Shown: one piece after another, positions 24,399 through 34,180 of the stretch
Numbering within the stretch: the stretch's first letter is position 1
Layout of the letters: each line of letters starts with the position of its first letter
Notes under the pieces: generated by a model
What the model was told of the DNA's origin: nothing
Database searches by the model: none
Seen by the model: only the letters and a program-made list of their open reading frames with translations
Translations under genes and position numbers: made by a program
Assembly (NCBI GenBank): GCA_017481565.1
Contig: JAFUOZ010000031.1
Span: 1-43,339, forward strand
From: Oscillospiraceae bacterium
GTDB taxonomy: Bacteria > Bacillota > Clostridia > Oscillospirales > Ruminococcaceae
DNA: 43,339 bases
Direction of reading: 5' to 3'

Positions 24399-25265
24399 GT
24401 GTTTAAAGGATTCAGCCGATCAGTCATGGGTGCGAGCCATGAAAAGACCGGTATAGTATGTCAGGATAGCTCCAGTCATAAGATTGGAGAAGATTATGCT
24501 ATTGCAGTCGTGGCAGACGGTCACGGAAGCAAGAAGCATTTCAGAAGTAATGTGGGTTCAAGGTTTGCAGTTGAAGCAACTATTGAAACTATTGCAAATT
24601 TTTATGAGAATGCTGAGGATTTCGAAAATAATTTCAGAAAGGATCATAAAAGGATCCTTAAGAATATCGAAAAGCAGATCATAGCTATCTGGAATGGCAA
24701 GGTCAATGAGCATCTTAAGTCAAACCCCGTTACAGCTGATGAAAAGAAGGATTTTACTGCCGAGGAATTTGAAAATATTGCTCCCGAGTCATATTACGGC
24801 TCGACACTTATCGCAGCGATAATGAGCAAAAGCTTTACCTTCGGCTTACAGATAGGCGACGGAAGTCTTGTTGCAATATATGAGGACGGACTTGCTGTCA
24901 TGCCTATGGAATATGAAGAAAATGCACCCGCAAACATTACAGCTTCTATCTGTAATGCAGGTGCGGCTACAATGTTCAACAGCTTCTATGTAGCTGACAA
25001 GAAACCCCTTGCAGTCTTTACTTCAACAGACGGATTATATACGTCATTCGGCAAGGAAGCAGATTTCCTCAGCTATCATACGATCATTACAAATCAGCTT
25101 GCCGAATCGGAGGCTTTTGAGTCGGCAGTATATAAAAATCTGACAAAGAGATCACACTTCGGTACTGAAGATGACGTTTCACTTTCCTGCGTTTACAATA
25201 CTGAAAATGTAGCAGAGTTCAGAGATGTTCTTAAGCAGCGGGTTGCTGACAGCAAAAAGAAATAA
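24399..25265 (+). CDS. PP2C-type Ser/Thr protein phosphatase (TerY-P triad type)
   Basis: 288 aa cytoplasmic PP2C-fold phosphatase that should remove phosphate from Ser/Thr using Mn2+/Mg2+. Metal ligands are seen in CQDSS (Asp23), VVADGHGS (Asp40-Gly41), STDGL and EDDVSL, with GSTLIAAI and QIGDGS between them. Compared with housekeeping PP2C it has an insertion of Lys/Glu-rich helices at about 65-125. The start is a GTG at 24399 with GAAAGGAG ten bases upstream; no ATG fits. It lies 28 bp after the vWA gene. Its pairing with kinase and vWA genes is the basis for the triad assignment. Confidence 0.9.
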   Translation: MFKGFSRSVMGASHEKTGIVCQDSSSHKIGEDYAIAVVADGHGSKKHFRSNVGSRFAVEATIETIANFYENAEDFENNFRKDHKRILKNIEKQIIAIWNGKVNEHLKSNPVTADEKKDFTAEEFENIAPESYYGSTLIAAIMSKSFTFGLQIGDGSLVAIYEDGLAVMPMEYEENAPANITASICNAGAATMFNSFYVADKKPLAVFTSTDGLYTSFGKEADFLSYHTIITNQLAESEAFESAVYKNLTKRSHFGTEDDVSLSCVYNTENVAEFRDVLKQRVADSKKK

Positions 25266-25303
25266 TTTTCTGAATAATACGATATCCGAAACTGATATTG
25301 TGA

Positions 25304-26548
<1,245 letters not shown>

Positions 26549-26561
26549 TAATACATATTTT

Positions 26562-26595
26562 AAGGGTATCTGTTTTATAGCGGATACCCTTTTTT
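26562..26595 (+). terminator. Terminator of the kinase/vWA/phosphatase cluster
   Basis: A 9-bp stem (26562-26570 with 26583-26591) with a T run to 26595 marks the end of the five-gene unit. Confidence 0.85.
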
Positions 26596-26634
26596 CATAT
26601 ATTCAGAAAAAAATACTTGTTTTGATTTTACCGC

Positions 26635-26663
26635 TTGCAAAGTATATAAAAATATAGTATAAT
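26635..26663 (+). promoter_or_regulatory. Promoter of the SHOCT membrane protein gene
   Basis: TTGCAA (26635-26640), 17-bp spacer, TATAAT (26658-26663). Confidence 0.7.
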
Positions 26664-26704
26664 ATAATCTGTGAGAATAATTACTGAAAAGGAGCAACTT
26701 TTTA

Positions 26705-27559
26705 ATGTCTGCTGTAAGAAATACAGATGAAATAATAGCATCGCTGCGGCAGCTTGCACAGCTGAAAAATGATGGCGTTATCAATGAGGCTGAGTTTGAC
26801 CGTCTTAAATCGGATCTGCTTTCAGGCAGAAATGAGCCTGTTTCCGAGGAAATTAAGGAATATGCAGATGATCTTTTCAGACTTGATGATGCTGTTGAGC
26901 AAAAAAAACAAAGCTCTGATATTGACGGAATAGATTTCAATATCGATCATGATGATGTGATAAGCTTTGAAAAAAAATCATCGGCTAACGGCATTACCGA
27001 TATCAGAAGATATTTTTCCAGAATGAAAAAGGCTTATATTGCCCGTGACTGTGCCATAATGGACGCAGAGGCAATTTCTTCGCTTGCGGTCTTACCTGTT
27101 TTTATTATCGGGATCGCCGCTGCATTCTTCTTTTATTATCTGCTGATAATCTACGGTGAGGCGGAGCTGGGAACTAAGGAGCTTATAATATTTCTGCTTA
27201 TCTGCGGCGGAGTTTTTCCTGCCTGTGTGATAATCCCAAATACCGTAAAGGCGGCAGGTAAAAGCCGTACAGCTCAGGAGGCTGATGAGGCTCTGAGGAA
27301 ATATTATATAAAATCAGGGTATACACATATTCCTTATGAGTATACAAATCCTCATGTTTTAAGCAGGCTTGAAGAGATCATCGGGGACGGAAAGGCTGAC
27401 AGCATTGAATATGCAATAAAGCTTCTCAGTGCAGCTATTTCAGATGATGAGGTGCTGGCAGAGGAAAAAAGGCTTGCAGATTTCTCCGACAGTGATGAAG
27501 CGGCTGAACGGGCGGCGGCTTTATATGTTGTGGGAAAGGGTCTTATCAATAAAATATAA
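26705..27559 (+). CDS. SHOCT-domain membrane protein
   Basis: 284 aa. Residues about 8-38 (EIIASLRQLAQLKNDGVINE, with EFDRLKSDLL after it) match the short C-terminal-type SHOCT motif, here at the N-terminus, which usually mediates oligomerisation. A charged cytosolic segment follows, then two transmembrane helices at about 120-145 and 155-180, and a cytosolic C-terminal domain rich in Glu, Asp and Ala helices. There is no enzyme signature. It begins after the terminator of the kinase/vWA/PP2C unit but lies in the same orientation; a functional link is possible and unproved. The nitroreductase gene follows after 19 bp, so the two probably form an operon. Confidence 0.8.
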   Translation: MSAVRNTDEIIASLRQLAQLKNDGVINEAEFDRLKSDLLSGRNEPVSEEIKEYADDLFRLDDAVEQKKQSSDIDGIDFNIDHDDVISFEKKSSANGITDIRRYFSRMKKAYIARDCAIMDAEAISSLAVLPVFIIGIAAAFFFYYLLIIYGEAELGTKELIIFLLICGGVFPACVIIPNTVKAAGKSRTAQEADEALRKYYIKSGYTHIPYEYTNPHVLSRLEEIIGDGKADSIEYAIKLLSAAISDDEVLAEEKRLADFSDSDEAAERAAALYVVGKGLINKI

Positions 27560-27578
27560 TCTGAAAGGAAATAAAAAA

Positions 27579-28121
27579 ATGAGCGATTTATTTGAAGTTA
27601 TCGGAAGCCGTATAAGCTACAGAGGAGAATACAAGCCGGAGGCTGTTCCCGAAGAGCATCTCAGGGCAATAATGGAAGCAGGTCTTGCTGCACCCTCAGG
27701 CTGCAATCAGCAGACAACATCTCTTATTGCGGTAAATGACAGGCAGGTTCTTGACAAGGTGCAGAGCTGTCTCAGAGAGAATTTAAAGCGTCCTATATGT
27801 CAGAGTGCACCCGCTGTGATATGCGTTCTTTCTCAGGATATCAAGTCATATCACGGAATGTCCTTCAGCAAGCAGGATTATGCGGCTGCAATACAGAATA
27901 TGCTTCTTGCTATAAAGGCATTGGGTTATGACAGCTGCTGGTTTGAGGGATATATGACCGACGAAAGCGGAAACGGCAGAAAAATTGCAGATATTCTGGG
28001 AGTTCCCGCAGAATATGATCTGGTATGTATTCTTCCCGTAGGTATCGCGGCTGATACTGCAAAGCCGGTTGATAAGAAAGCATTTTCTGAAAGAGCATGG
28101 TTTAATTCCTTCGGCGGCTGA
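27579..28121 (+). CDS. Nitroreductase family protein (FMN-dependent)
   Basis: 180 aa flavoprotein. The N-terminal pattern SRISYRGEYKPEAVPEEHL with AIMEAGLAAPSGCNQQ matches the FMN-binding start of the nitroreductase family, and AIQNMLLAIKALGYDSCWF is the family's central helix. Length is at the short end of the family (about 170-220 aa). The natural substrate is not predictable; these enzymes reduce nitro groups, quinones or act in flavin metabolism. The open frame extends upstream to 27429 inside the SHOCT gene, but ATG 27579 with GAAAGGAAA is the proper start. It is closed by the bidirectional terminator at 28143-28187. Confidence 0.9.
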   Translation: MSDLFEVIGSRISYRGEYKPEAVPEEHLRAIMEAGLAAPSGCNQQTTSLIAVNDRQVLDKVQSCLRENLKRPICQSAPAVICVLSQDIKSYHGMSFSKQDYAAAIQNMLLAIKALGYDSCWFEGYMTDESGNGRKIADILGVPAEYDLVCILPVGIAADTAKPVDKKAFSERAWFNSFGG

Positions 28122-28142
28122 TGATACATATTTACAAATAAA

Positions 28143-28187
28143 AAGCTGTACATTTCTTTTCGGGAAATGTACAGCTTGATTTTTTTA
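28143..28187. terminator. Bidirectional terminator between nitroreductase and the GGDEF-EAL gene
   Basis: A 14-bp perfect stem (28143-28156 with 28164-28177) is followed by GATTTTTTT on the plus strand and A-rich sequence on the other side. Confidence 0.9.
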
Positions 28188-30488
28188 TCTGCTTCTGTTT
28201 CTTTCATAAAGACGCTCAAAGCTGTCAACTGGCATAGGCTTTGCAAAATAATAACCCTGGAACATATCACAGCCCATTTCACTGAGGAATTTCACCTGCT
28301 CGGCTGTTTCAACGCCCTCTGTTATAACAGGCATGCCAAGCTGTTTTGAAAGGCTGATTATCATCTGAAGGATCTTCTTGCTTCTGTCCTCGTCCTCGGC
28401 TTTTTTAAGGAATGCCATATCGATTTTAAGTACGTCAACATGGATATCCTTAAGCATATTAAGTGAGGAATATCCGCTTCCGAAATCGTCCATTTCAACA
28501 ATAAAGCCTGTCTGTCTCAGCCTTGAAATAAGCTCAAGCTGACGGTTGAAATCCATAACAACAGCGGTTTCGGTGATCTCAAGCTTTATTACCTTCGGGT
28601 CTATCTGATATTTATTTACCAAATCGGTGAATACCTGATAGATGTTAAGGAAATAAAAATCTCTTGGGGAGATGTTTACAGAGATATAAAGATCGGTTTT
28701 GCCCTCGTCCTTCCATTTGCGCAGTTGCTTGCAGGCAGTCTCCCATATAAACATGTCAACATCGGAAATAAGTCCGTTTTTCTCAAATACGGGGATAAAT
28801 GAACCGGGCATGATCTGACCCTTTATCGGGTGCATCCAGCGTACCAGTGCTTCCGCCCCCAGAAGCTTACCGTCTGATGACATCTGAGGCTGGAGATACA
28901 TCTTGAACTGTTCCTGTGCTATAGCTGCACCCAGATCGCTGATAAGCTCCTGTTCAAGCATGATATTGTCTCTGAGCGCATTGTCGTAATAGGCTATACG
29001 CTTATGGTAATCGCCCTTTATGGAGGCGATAGCCATTCTTGCACGGTCACACATTACAGAAACAGGCAGATTATGGTTGGTGACCTCATATACGCCTACG
29101 TAATTTATCATCTGAAATGTGTTGTGTCCTTTGCCGCTGTAGTAAAATGCGTTCTGAGCTTCGGTTACAAATTTCTGTTCATTGAAATGCTGTTTAAGTA
29201 TCAGAACGCCGAAAATATCATTTCCGAGACGGCCGTATACAAGTATATCGGGCAGCTTTAACCTGTTTCTGAGAGTATATGCAAAGTTTGTAAGTACTGT
29301 ATCGCCGAATTTTGTACCGAAAAAGTCATTTATCATTTTGAATTCCTTGATATCGGTACAGATTATATAAAATTCAACGGTGGGATTTGCAACGAAATAT
29401 TCTCTGCATTTTTCATAGAAGCGTTCCTTATTGTAGATACCTGTGAGAGCGTCATGTGTAGCTAAGTAGCGTTCCTTCTTAAGCTTTTTATAATCCTCGG
29501 TGGAATTGGTAATAGTGAAATATCCGCCCTGGAGCTGATTTTTACCGTCGGTTATGCGCTGCAGCTGTATCTTAAGGATAAGCTCCTCTTCGCCTCTGTA
29601 GAATGTCATTTCCCTTGTGAATTCATTGGTGTTATTGAGATATTCCGAATGACACCATTCAGCTAATGTCACATCGTCTTCGGTTTTCGGGGGATTTATT
29701 CTTTTGATAAGCTGTTCGGCAGCATCATTGCAGAAAAGCTCTTCTCCGTCCTTATCAAGAACATAAAGTCCTACAGACATTCCCTGAGAAATGTCCATAA
29801 TGGTTTTTGAAATAAGCCGCTGGGGAGTATATACAAGAGAACAGTAGTAAATGCACACGCCTTCAATTACATATCCCACTACGGAAAAATCTATTTCCGA
29901 TTCGGTCATAAAGAAATTCATTCCCACAAGAACAGTAAGTACGATCGCTATAAGCAGATATTTTGAACGGTAGAAAGCAGGTGAATTGAATGCCTTATAA
30001 TATAATGTGATAAGCGTAAAAACAGCCAGCATCAGGATAATGGCATAATGTGTATAGAACAGATTAGTCGTATCAATGTGGAAATAGATCTCGTCTTCAA
30101 AGAGAGTGCTTTCCTTGATGCTGAATAAATGTCCGAATGGAATATTAAGCAGTATGGATATACAGTCTGCGGTCAGGACAAGATACATGATCTTTTTATT
30201 TACGTATTTTTTAAAATCCTCACCCATATAGATTATTGAAAATCTGAACAGGAAATACAGCATCCAGTCGGCACAGATAAAATAAATGCTGTAATTTATA
30301 AGTGCTATTGTTTTGTTTATCATCAGAAGGGAGATGAAATTTACAAAAACAATGGCAAAGCCTGTTATGAGAGTACGGCGGACGATCTGCGCCAGCTCAT
30401 ATTTGTTTTTTTCCTTATAGGTTTTGAATATGCATATTCCCAGCATACTCATTGCAAGCATCATTGCAACAGCCAGTGTTATCTTCAT
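28185..30488 (-). CDS. Membrane PAS-GGDEF-EAL protein, likely c-di-GMP phosphodiesterase
   Basis: 767 aa. Residues 1 to about 225 contain about seven transmembrane helices, similar in layout to 7TM sensor modules of histidine kinases. A PAS-like domain follows (about 230-340), then a GGDEF domain (about 345-500) with LTGIYNKERFYE but a broken signature GNDIF instead of GGDEF. The EAL domain (about 510-755) is intact: EALVRW, SVNISPRD, LEITETAV, MDDFGSGYSS, LKIDMAFL, TEGVET and FQGYY. It should hydrolyse c-di-GMP, with the GGDEF perhaps binding GTP as a regulator. The frame opens at 30530, but ATG 30488 has AGGTGAT upstream and is preferred. It is transcribed alone. Confidence 0.9.
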   Translation of the reverse strand: MKITLAVAMMLAMSMLGICIFKTYKEKNKYELAQIVRRTLITGFAIVFVNFISLLMINKTIALINYSIYFICADWMLYFLFRFSIIYMGEDFKKYVNKKIMYLVLTADCISILLNIPFGHLFSIKESTLFEDEIYFHIDTTNLFYTHYAIILMLAVFTLITLYYKAFNSPAFYRSKYLLIAIVLTVLVGMNFFMTESEIDFSVVGYVIEGVCIYYCSLVYTPQRLISKTIMDISQGMSVGLYVLDKDGEELFCNDAAEQLIKRINPPKTEDDVTLAEWCHSEYLNNTNEFTREMTFYRGEEELILKIQLQRITDGKNQLQGGYFTITNSTEDYKKLKKERYLATHDALTGIYNKERFYEKCREYFVANPTVEFYIICTDIKEFKMINDFFGTKFGDTVLTNFAYTLRNRLKLPDILVYGRLGNDIFGVLILKQHFNEQKFVTEAQNAFYYSGKGHNTFQMINYVGVYEVTNHNLPVSVMCDRARMAIASIKGDYHKRIAYYDNALRDNIMLEQELISDLGAAIAQEQFKMYLQPQMSSDGKLLGAEALVRWMHPIKGQIMPGSFIPVFEKNGLISDVDMFIWETACKQLRKWKDEGKTDLYISVNISPRDFYFLNIYQVFTDLVNKYQIDPKVIKLEITETAVVMDFNRQLELISRLRQTGFIVEMDDFGSGYSSLNMLKDIHVDVLKIDMAFLKKAEDEDRSKKILQMIISLSKQLGMPVITEGVETAEQVKFLSEMGCDMFQGYYFAKPMPVDSFERLYERNRSR

Positions 30489-30564
30489 TATATCACCTGT
30501 TGATATCAGATTATAAAATATAAATAACATTTTTGTTATTCAGTTATGTAAGTATACTATTATA

Positions 30565-30594
30565 AATATACCATAGAATATAAAGAAATGTCAA
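30565..30594 (-). promoter_or_regulatory. Promoter of the GGDEF-EAL gene
   Basis: Reverse strand TTGACA (30594-30589), 18-bp spacer, TATATT (30570-30565), giving a leader of about 70 nt. Confidence 0.65.
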
Positions 30595-30911
30595 TAAAAG
30601 CATTTAAATATTTCATTAACATAGAATATTTCATATATAATTATAAGTATTATATATAGTATATCGGTCATAAGCGGTAATATATTAATATAGACAACCT
30701 TTTATTAAGAAATACATTATAAAAAATTCAGCTGTTGTCATATACGGATATACTGCGTAAAACAGGGGAAAACTGTTGTTCCTGAAATTGTATTATAGCC
30801 GAAAAACTGCGTAAATACAAGCATTATAGCTGTTTTTATATTAAAAATAAACATAATGGATTAATTAAGCTGTTATTAAATTGTAATATGTAACGATTTT
30901 TTTTCAGTTTG

Positions 30912-30940
30912 TTGACATTTGATAGTTTTTATTGTATAAT
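30912..30940 (+). promoter_or_regulatory. Consensus promoter of the AT-hook/SCP2-like gene
   Basis: TTGACA (30912-30917), 17-bp spacer, TATAAT (30935-30940), a perfect match suggesting strong expression. Confidence 0.85.
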
Positions 30941-31007
30941 ATGCTTATAAATTGATTGTAAAACTATGCATTGTAACATTATTTATTTTTATATGGAGGA
31001 ATTGATT

Positions 31008-31568
31008 ATGGCTAAGGCTAAGAAGAACGAAGCTGTAGAAGCTGTTGCTGCAGTTGAAACAACAGAAGCAGCAGAGGTTAAGACTCCCGCAAAGAGAGGC
31101 AGAAAGCCCAAGGCAGAATCAGCATCCGCTGAGGCAGTATCTGTTGCTGTTTCCGTTGATGAGGCTGTTAAGGCTGAGGAAAATGCTGCTGTAAAGAAGA
31201 CTGTTACCAAGAAGGCAGCCACTCCCAAGAAGGAAAAGGCAAAGGCTGATGTTCATCCTTATGATGAGGTTATTGCTGCTGCAAAGAAGAATACTTCAAA
31301 GGCAAAGGCTGCAGTTGATTTTGCTGCACAGATCACTTTCAACGGCTCCGATACAGGCGTATGCTATGTAAAGGCTGTTGACGGTGCTGTTGATGTTCAG
31401 CCCTATGATTATAAGAATGCAGATCTTTATGTTGATGTTGATTTTGACACATTTGCAGATCTTCTTGCTAAGAAGACAACTGCTGCTGACGCTGTCAAGA
31501 AGGGCAAGCTTGAAATGAGCGGTGCTCCCGTAAGCGTTATGGCTGCTTTCTGCTCTGTTCTTTTCTGA
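31008..31568 (+). CDS. AT-hook, Lys/Ala-rich tail joined to an SCP2-like domain
   Basis: 186 aa. Residues 1-82 are low-complexity Ala/Lys/Glu with a single AT-hook-like core KRGRKPK (29-35) and KK/PKK clusters, as in histone H1-like bacterial proteins. Residues about 83-186 resemble the end of a sterol-carrier-protein-2 fold: NADLYVDVDFDTFADLLAKK, then AVKKGKLEMSGAP, matching the usual 'dxxfxxLxxGkxxxxxAxxxGkixxxG' pattern. SCP2 domains bind lipids or other hydrophobic ligands. The frame extends to 30966, but ATG 31008 has GGAGG upstream and is chosen. A perfect promoter and strong terminator make it a single-gene unit. Possibly a DNA- or polyanion-associated ligand-binding protein; the function is unknown. 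Confidence 0.8.
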   Translation: MAKAKKNEAVEAVAAVETTEAAEVKTPAKRGRKPKAESASAEAVSVAVSVDEAVKAEENAAVKKTVTKKAATPKKEKAKADVHPYDEVIAAAKKNTSKAKAAVDFAAQITFNGSDTGVCYVKAVDGAVDVQPYDYKNADLYVDVDFDTFADLLAKKTTAADAVKKGKLEMSGAPVSVMAAFCSVLF

Positions 31569-31594
31569 TAAGCTTATACTATGCTGAAAATGCA

Positions 31595-31629
31595 GGCTGT
31601 TTCCGTTATTCCAACGGAAACAGCCTTTT
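31595..31629 (+). terminator. Terminator of the AT-hook/SCP2-like gene
   Basis: A 13-bp perfect stem (31595-31607 with 31613-31625) is followed by TTTTG; AAATGCA/TGCATTT outside it can extend the stem. Confidence 0.85.
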
Positions 31630-31702
31630 GCATTTCGGTTTTGTTCTATGAAAATGAATTCGGTGTTCCAATAATGTTCATAAACGGTTAAGCATACTAT
31701 TC

Positions 31703-31731
31703 TTGACAATATGCATAGAATATTATAAAAT
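31703..31731 (+). promoter_or_regulatory. Promoter of the membrane-anchored two-repeat protein gene
   Basis: TTGACA (31703-31708), 17-bp spacer, TAAAAT (31726-31731). Confidence 0.75.
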
Positions 31732-31790
31732 ATTCTTAAGGATATATTGTGAAAAAGTGAAATGAATTGAAGGAAAGAGGAAATGGTATC

Positions 31791-32888
31791 ATGAAAAAAT
31801 TTTTATCTGCTGTGACAGCAGCAGCGGCAGCTTGGCTGATGGCTGTGAATGTATTTGCGGAGGATTATGTTGCAGACGTATCTGAAGCAGTGAAATCATC
31901 AAACTGGGGACAAAGCTATGTTCTTTATGATTATGATTTCAAAGCCGATCAGCTGAGTAAGGATTCACAGATCATTGTAAATTATCAGCTTATTGATTTT
32001 GAGGGTGAGCCTGAGACTGCTCCCATTGAGCTTATAGTACAAAGCTGGAGCGAAGAAAATACTGAGATAGCCAACGATAAGATGGGTGTATGGGCAAAGG
32101 TCGCTCCATCGGAATATTCCGAAACCGAGGCGGTTTTTGAGTATGATGATATTATTGCCGCATACGGTACGGATGATCTGCAGTTTGTAAATGCCCTTAA
32201 TGTAGGCGATACAAGTATATGTACCGTTATCTGTACGGGAATGACGATCACAAATGTAGGTGCAAAGGCGGCTGAGCCTGAAAAGGAGGAGCAGCCAAAG
32301 GGATCGGGCATAAATGAGGAGTTTGTAATTGAGGCTCCCGTAAAGGCTTCCGGCTGGAACGAAAGCTGCAGGCTGACTGCTTCGGATTTTGATTCAACAA
32401 GAATTGCCTATGAAACTACCGTTGTTGTAGATTATACCCTTGACGGCTCTGCAAGCTTTTCGCCTGTTACCATGGTGCTTGAAAGCAAAAACAATACTAC
32501 ATCTCCAAAGGCGGACGAGGAGGGATTTGTAAGCGTCAAGGTAGCTCCCATATCCTACGATAATCAGTCGGCGGTATTTGATACAAAGAGTATCGTAAAG
32601 GCATACGGTACAGGTAACTTTTCCGAGCTTTATGATTTTTCTTTCTGTGCGTCGGGAATTGATCTTACGGTGGATAAGGTCACTTTTACCGATGTGAACA
32701 AGAACGGAGAGAGAGGTCTTATTGATCCTGAGGCTGAGGAGCCTGAAAAGGAGCCTATCCCGATAATGACTGTAATAATCGTTATTGCTTCGATCGTTCT
32801 TGTGGGTATTATTGCACTGTTTATTTACAGTAAGGTAAGCAGCAGCAAGGCGTATGACGTTTCAAGCGGCAGGTATATCAAGAAATAA
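31791..32888 (+). CDS. Exported membrane-anchored protein with two repeated ectodomains
   Basis: 365 aa. A Sec signal peptide (about 1-24, ending VNVFAED) is followed by two homologous beta-rich domains: the first starts near SEAVKSSNWGQSYVLYDYDF, the second near EAPVKASGWNESCRLTASDF, each about 120 residues and both ending in a segment with VKVAPxxY/WAKVAPSEY and an AYGTxx motif. A linker rich in Glu and Pro precedes each end. One C-terminal transmembrane helix (IMTVIIVIASIVLVGIIALF) and a short basic cytoplasmic tail anchor it. There is no LPxTG. The domains may be carbohydrate-binding-like, but I do not recognise the family. The frame opens at 31767; ATG 31791 gives a normal signal peptide. 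It is probably co-transcribed with the next gene (33 bp gap). Confidence 0.8.
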   Translation: MKKFLSAVTAAAAAWLMAVNVFAEDYVADVSEAVKSSNWGQSYVLYDYDFKADQLSKDSQIIVNYQLIDFEGEPETAPIELIVQSWSEENTEIANDKMGVWAKVAPSEYSETEAVFEYDDIIAAYGTDDLQFVNALNVGDTSICTVICTGMTITNVGAKAAEPEKEEQPKGSGINEEFVIEAPVKASGWNESCRLTASDFDSTRIAYETTVVVDYTLDGSASFSPVTMVLESKNNTTSPKADEEGFVSVKVAPISYDNQSAVFDTKSIVKAYGTGNFSELYDFSFCASGIDLTVDKVTFTDVNKNGERGLIDPEAEEPEKEPIPIMTVIIVIASIVLVGIIALFIYSKVSSSKAYDVSSGRYIKK

Positions 32889-32921
32889 AATGACAATAAA
32901 CTGACGAAAGGGGGAGAATAT

Positions 32922-33479
32922 ATGGATATGAGTTTATTTGATATTGTTTTCCGTATGATCTCGATATTCGCAGTATGTCTGGTCATAAGCGGTATTGCGG
33001 CTGTTGCCTATACATTAAGAACATACGCTAAATTTGAAGACCCTGAAAATGCAATGAAGTATTACAGGGAAAGCTGTACAAATATGCTGTCACACCGTAT
33101 TCTCCGCAGTATCATACTTATTGCAGCCGCAGTTTTTTACGGCTATGTCATATTCACACGAAATAATTTTGAGGAAATGGCAGACAGAAGGCTTTATTGT
33201 ATTGCAACCGTTATAATTGCTATTGCCGCAGATGTGCATATTTTTTCAAATGCAGGTGATTTTGCCGCAAGGATAAGACTTCTGCATCATATCAGGGATA
33301 CATATAATATAAGCGAGGGGGTTATCTCAAACTGGTTTGTTGACCTTGATGATGATGATTACCCCGAAGAGCTTGAATTCAATATTATTGACGGAAAGGT
33401 CATGCGAAGGTTTGTTATCAATCTGAAATTCAATACCATTCGTGAGGGTGTTCCTGTTGATAAGAATGAGGAAGAATAG
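32922..33479 (+). CDS. Hypothetical membrane protein, 185 aa
   Basis: Not recognised. Three hydrophobic segments are seen, at about 8-30, 60-80 and 90-110, then a soluble acidic C-terminal region (about 120-185) with LDDDDYPEEL and beta strands. There is no signal peptide beyond the first helix. AAAGGGGGAG precedes the ATG. It follows the two-repeat membrane protein gene by 33 bp in the same orientation and is closed by the terminator at 33488-33530, so the pair is probably one operon and may act together at the membrane. Confidence 0.75.
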   Translation: MDMSLFDIVFRMISIFAVCLVISGIAAVAYTLRTYAKFEDPENAMKYYRESCTNMLSHRILRSIILIAAAVFYGYVIFTRNNFEEMADRRLYCIATVIIAIAADVHIFSNAGDFAARIRLLHHIRDTYNISEGVISNWFVDLDDDDYPEELEFNIIDGKVMRRFVINLKFNTIREGVPVDKNEEE

Positions 33480-33487
33480 ACTGAAAA

Positions 33488-33530
33488 ATAATACGGACTG
33501 CCGTTTTATGCTGCGGCAGTCCGTTATTTT
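33488..33530. terminator. Bidirectional terminator
   Basis: An 11-bp perfect stem (33493-33503 with 33514-33524) is flanked by A-rich sequence on the left and TATTTTAT on the right. It separates the plus-strand membrane gene from the reverse-strand phosphatase gene. Confidence 0.85.
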
Positions 33531-33975
33531 ATATAAGTGTATCGATCAGCGCACGGCAGCCGCTTACGATATCATCATAGGTCACTGTGAAATTCCGTGT
33601 ATACCATGGGTCAGCAACATCTGCGCCCGTGGTATATTCAAGAAGCTTTCTGACCTTGTTTTCGGGGTCTGAGCCGAATATCCTGTTGATAAAGCGGATA
33701 TTTGATTCGTCCATCGCAAGAAAAAGATCGTATTTGTCATAGTCGCTTTTTTTCAGCTGTACCGCTGTTTTTCCCTTGCAGGATATATTATGCTTTTTAA
33801 GCTCCTCACGGGCGGGAGGATATACGGGATTTCCTATCTCCTCGGTGCTTACTGCAGATGAGGCAATATAAAAATCATCGGATAAGCCTGCCTTTGCGGT
33901 CATATCCTTTAATATGAATTCAGCCATTGGGGAGCGGCATATATTGCCGTGGCATACGAACATTATTCTGTGCAT
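33529..33975 (-). CDS. Low-molecular-weight protein-tyrosine phosphatase
   Basis: 148 aa cytoplasmic enzyme. The active-site loop is FVCHGNICRSP (nucleophile Cys8, Arg14), at the N-terminus as the family requires, and the general acid is in VADPWY. Length is typical for the family. It removes phosphate from Tyr (or Arg) in proteins; no cognate kinase or exopolysaccharide locus is nearby. The frame extends to 34038, but ATG 33975 has GAGG eight bases upstream and places Cys8 correctly. It is transcribed alone toward the shared terminator. Confidence 0.92.
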   Translation of the reverse strand: MHRIMFVCHGNICRSPMAEFILKDMTAKAGLSDDFYIASSAVSTEEIGNPVYPPAREELKKHNISCKGKTAVQLKKSDYDKYDLFLAMDESNIRFINRIFGSDPENKVRKLLEYTTGADVADPWYTRNFTVTYDDIVSGCRALIDTLI

Positions 33976-34121
33976 TGGGGTTACCTCGCTTTTTATTTTG
34001 ATCTGCTTTATTATACTATATTTAAGTTTGTTTTTCAATAGCTTTCTGTAATATTTTCGGAAAATCGCAGTCTGACAGGTTACAAAGTACCCACAGCTTT
34101 TTATGACAGCTGAATTTACTG

Positions 34122-34150
34122 TTGCAAAATCCGACAGAATATGCTATAAT
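34122..34150 (+). promoter_or_regulatory. Promoter of the small membrane protein gene
   Basis: TTGCAA (34122-34127), 17-bp spacer, TATAAT (34145-34150). Transcription would start near 34157. Confidence 0.7.
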
Positions 34151-34180
34151 TGATATATATCACTTAAGGAGCTGTTTACT

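Larger units (their letters stand above)
30489..31007. other. Long AT-rich divergent intergenic region
   Basis: No gene or RNA is supported. A reverse-strand promoter (30565-30594) and a plus-strand promoter (30912-30940) serve the flanking genes. The motif ACTGCGTAAA occurs twice (about 30749 and 30805). The remaining sequence is unusually AT-rich and could carry regulator sites that I cannot define. Confidence 0.5.

Noticed and set aside
30745..30820. Direct repeat ACTGCGTAAA in the long intergenic region
   Set aside because: Two 10-base copies in AT-rich DNA with no symmetry or position relative to a promoter are not enough to call an operator.
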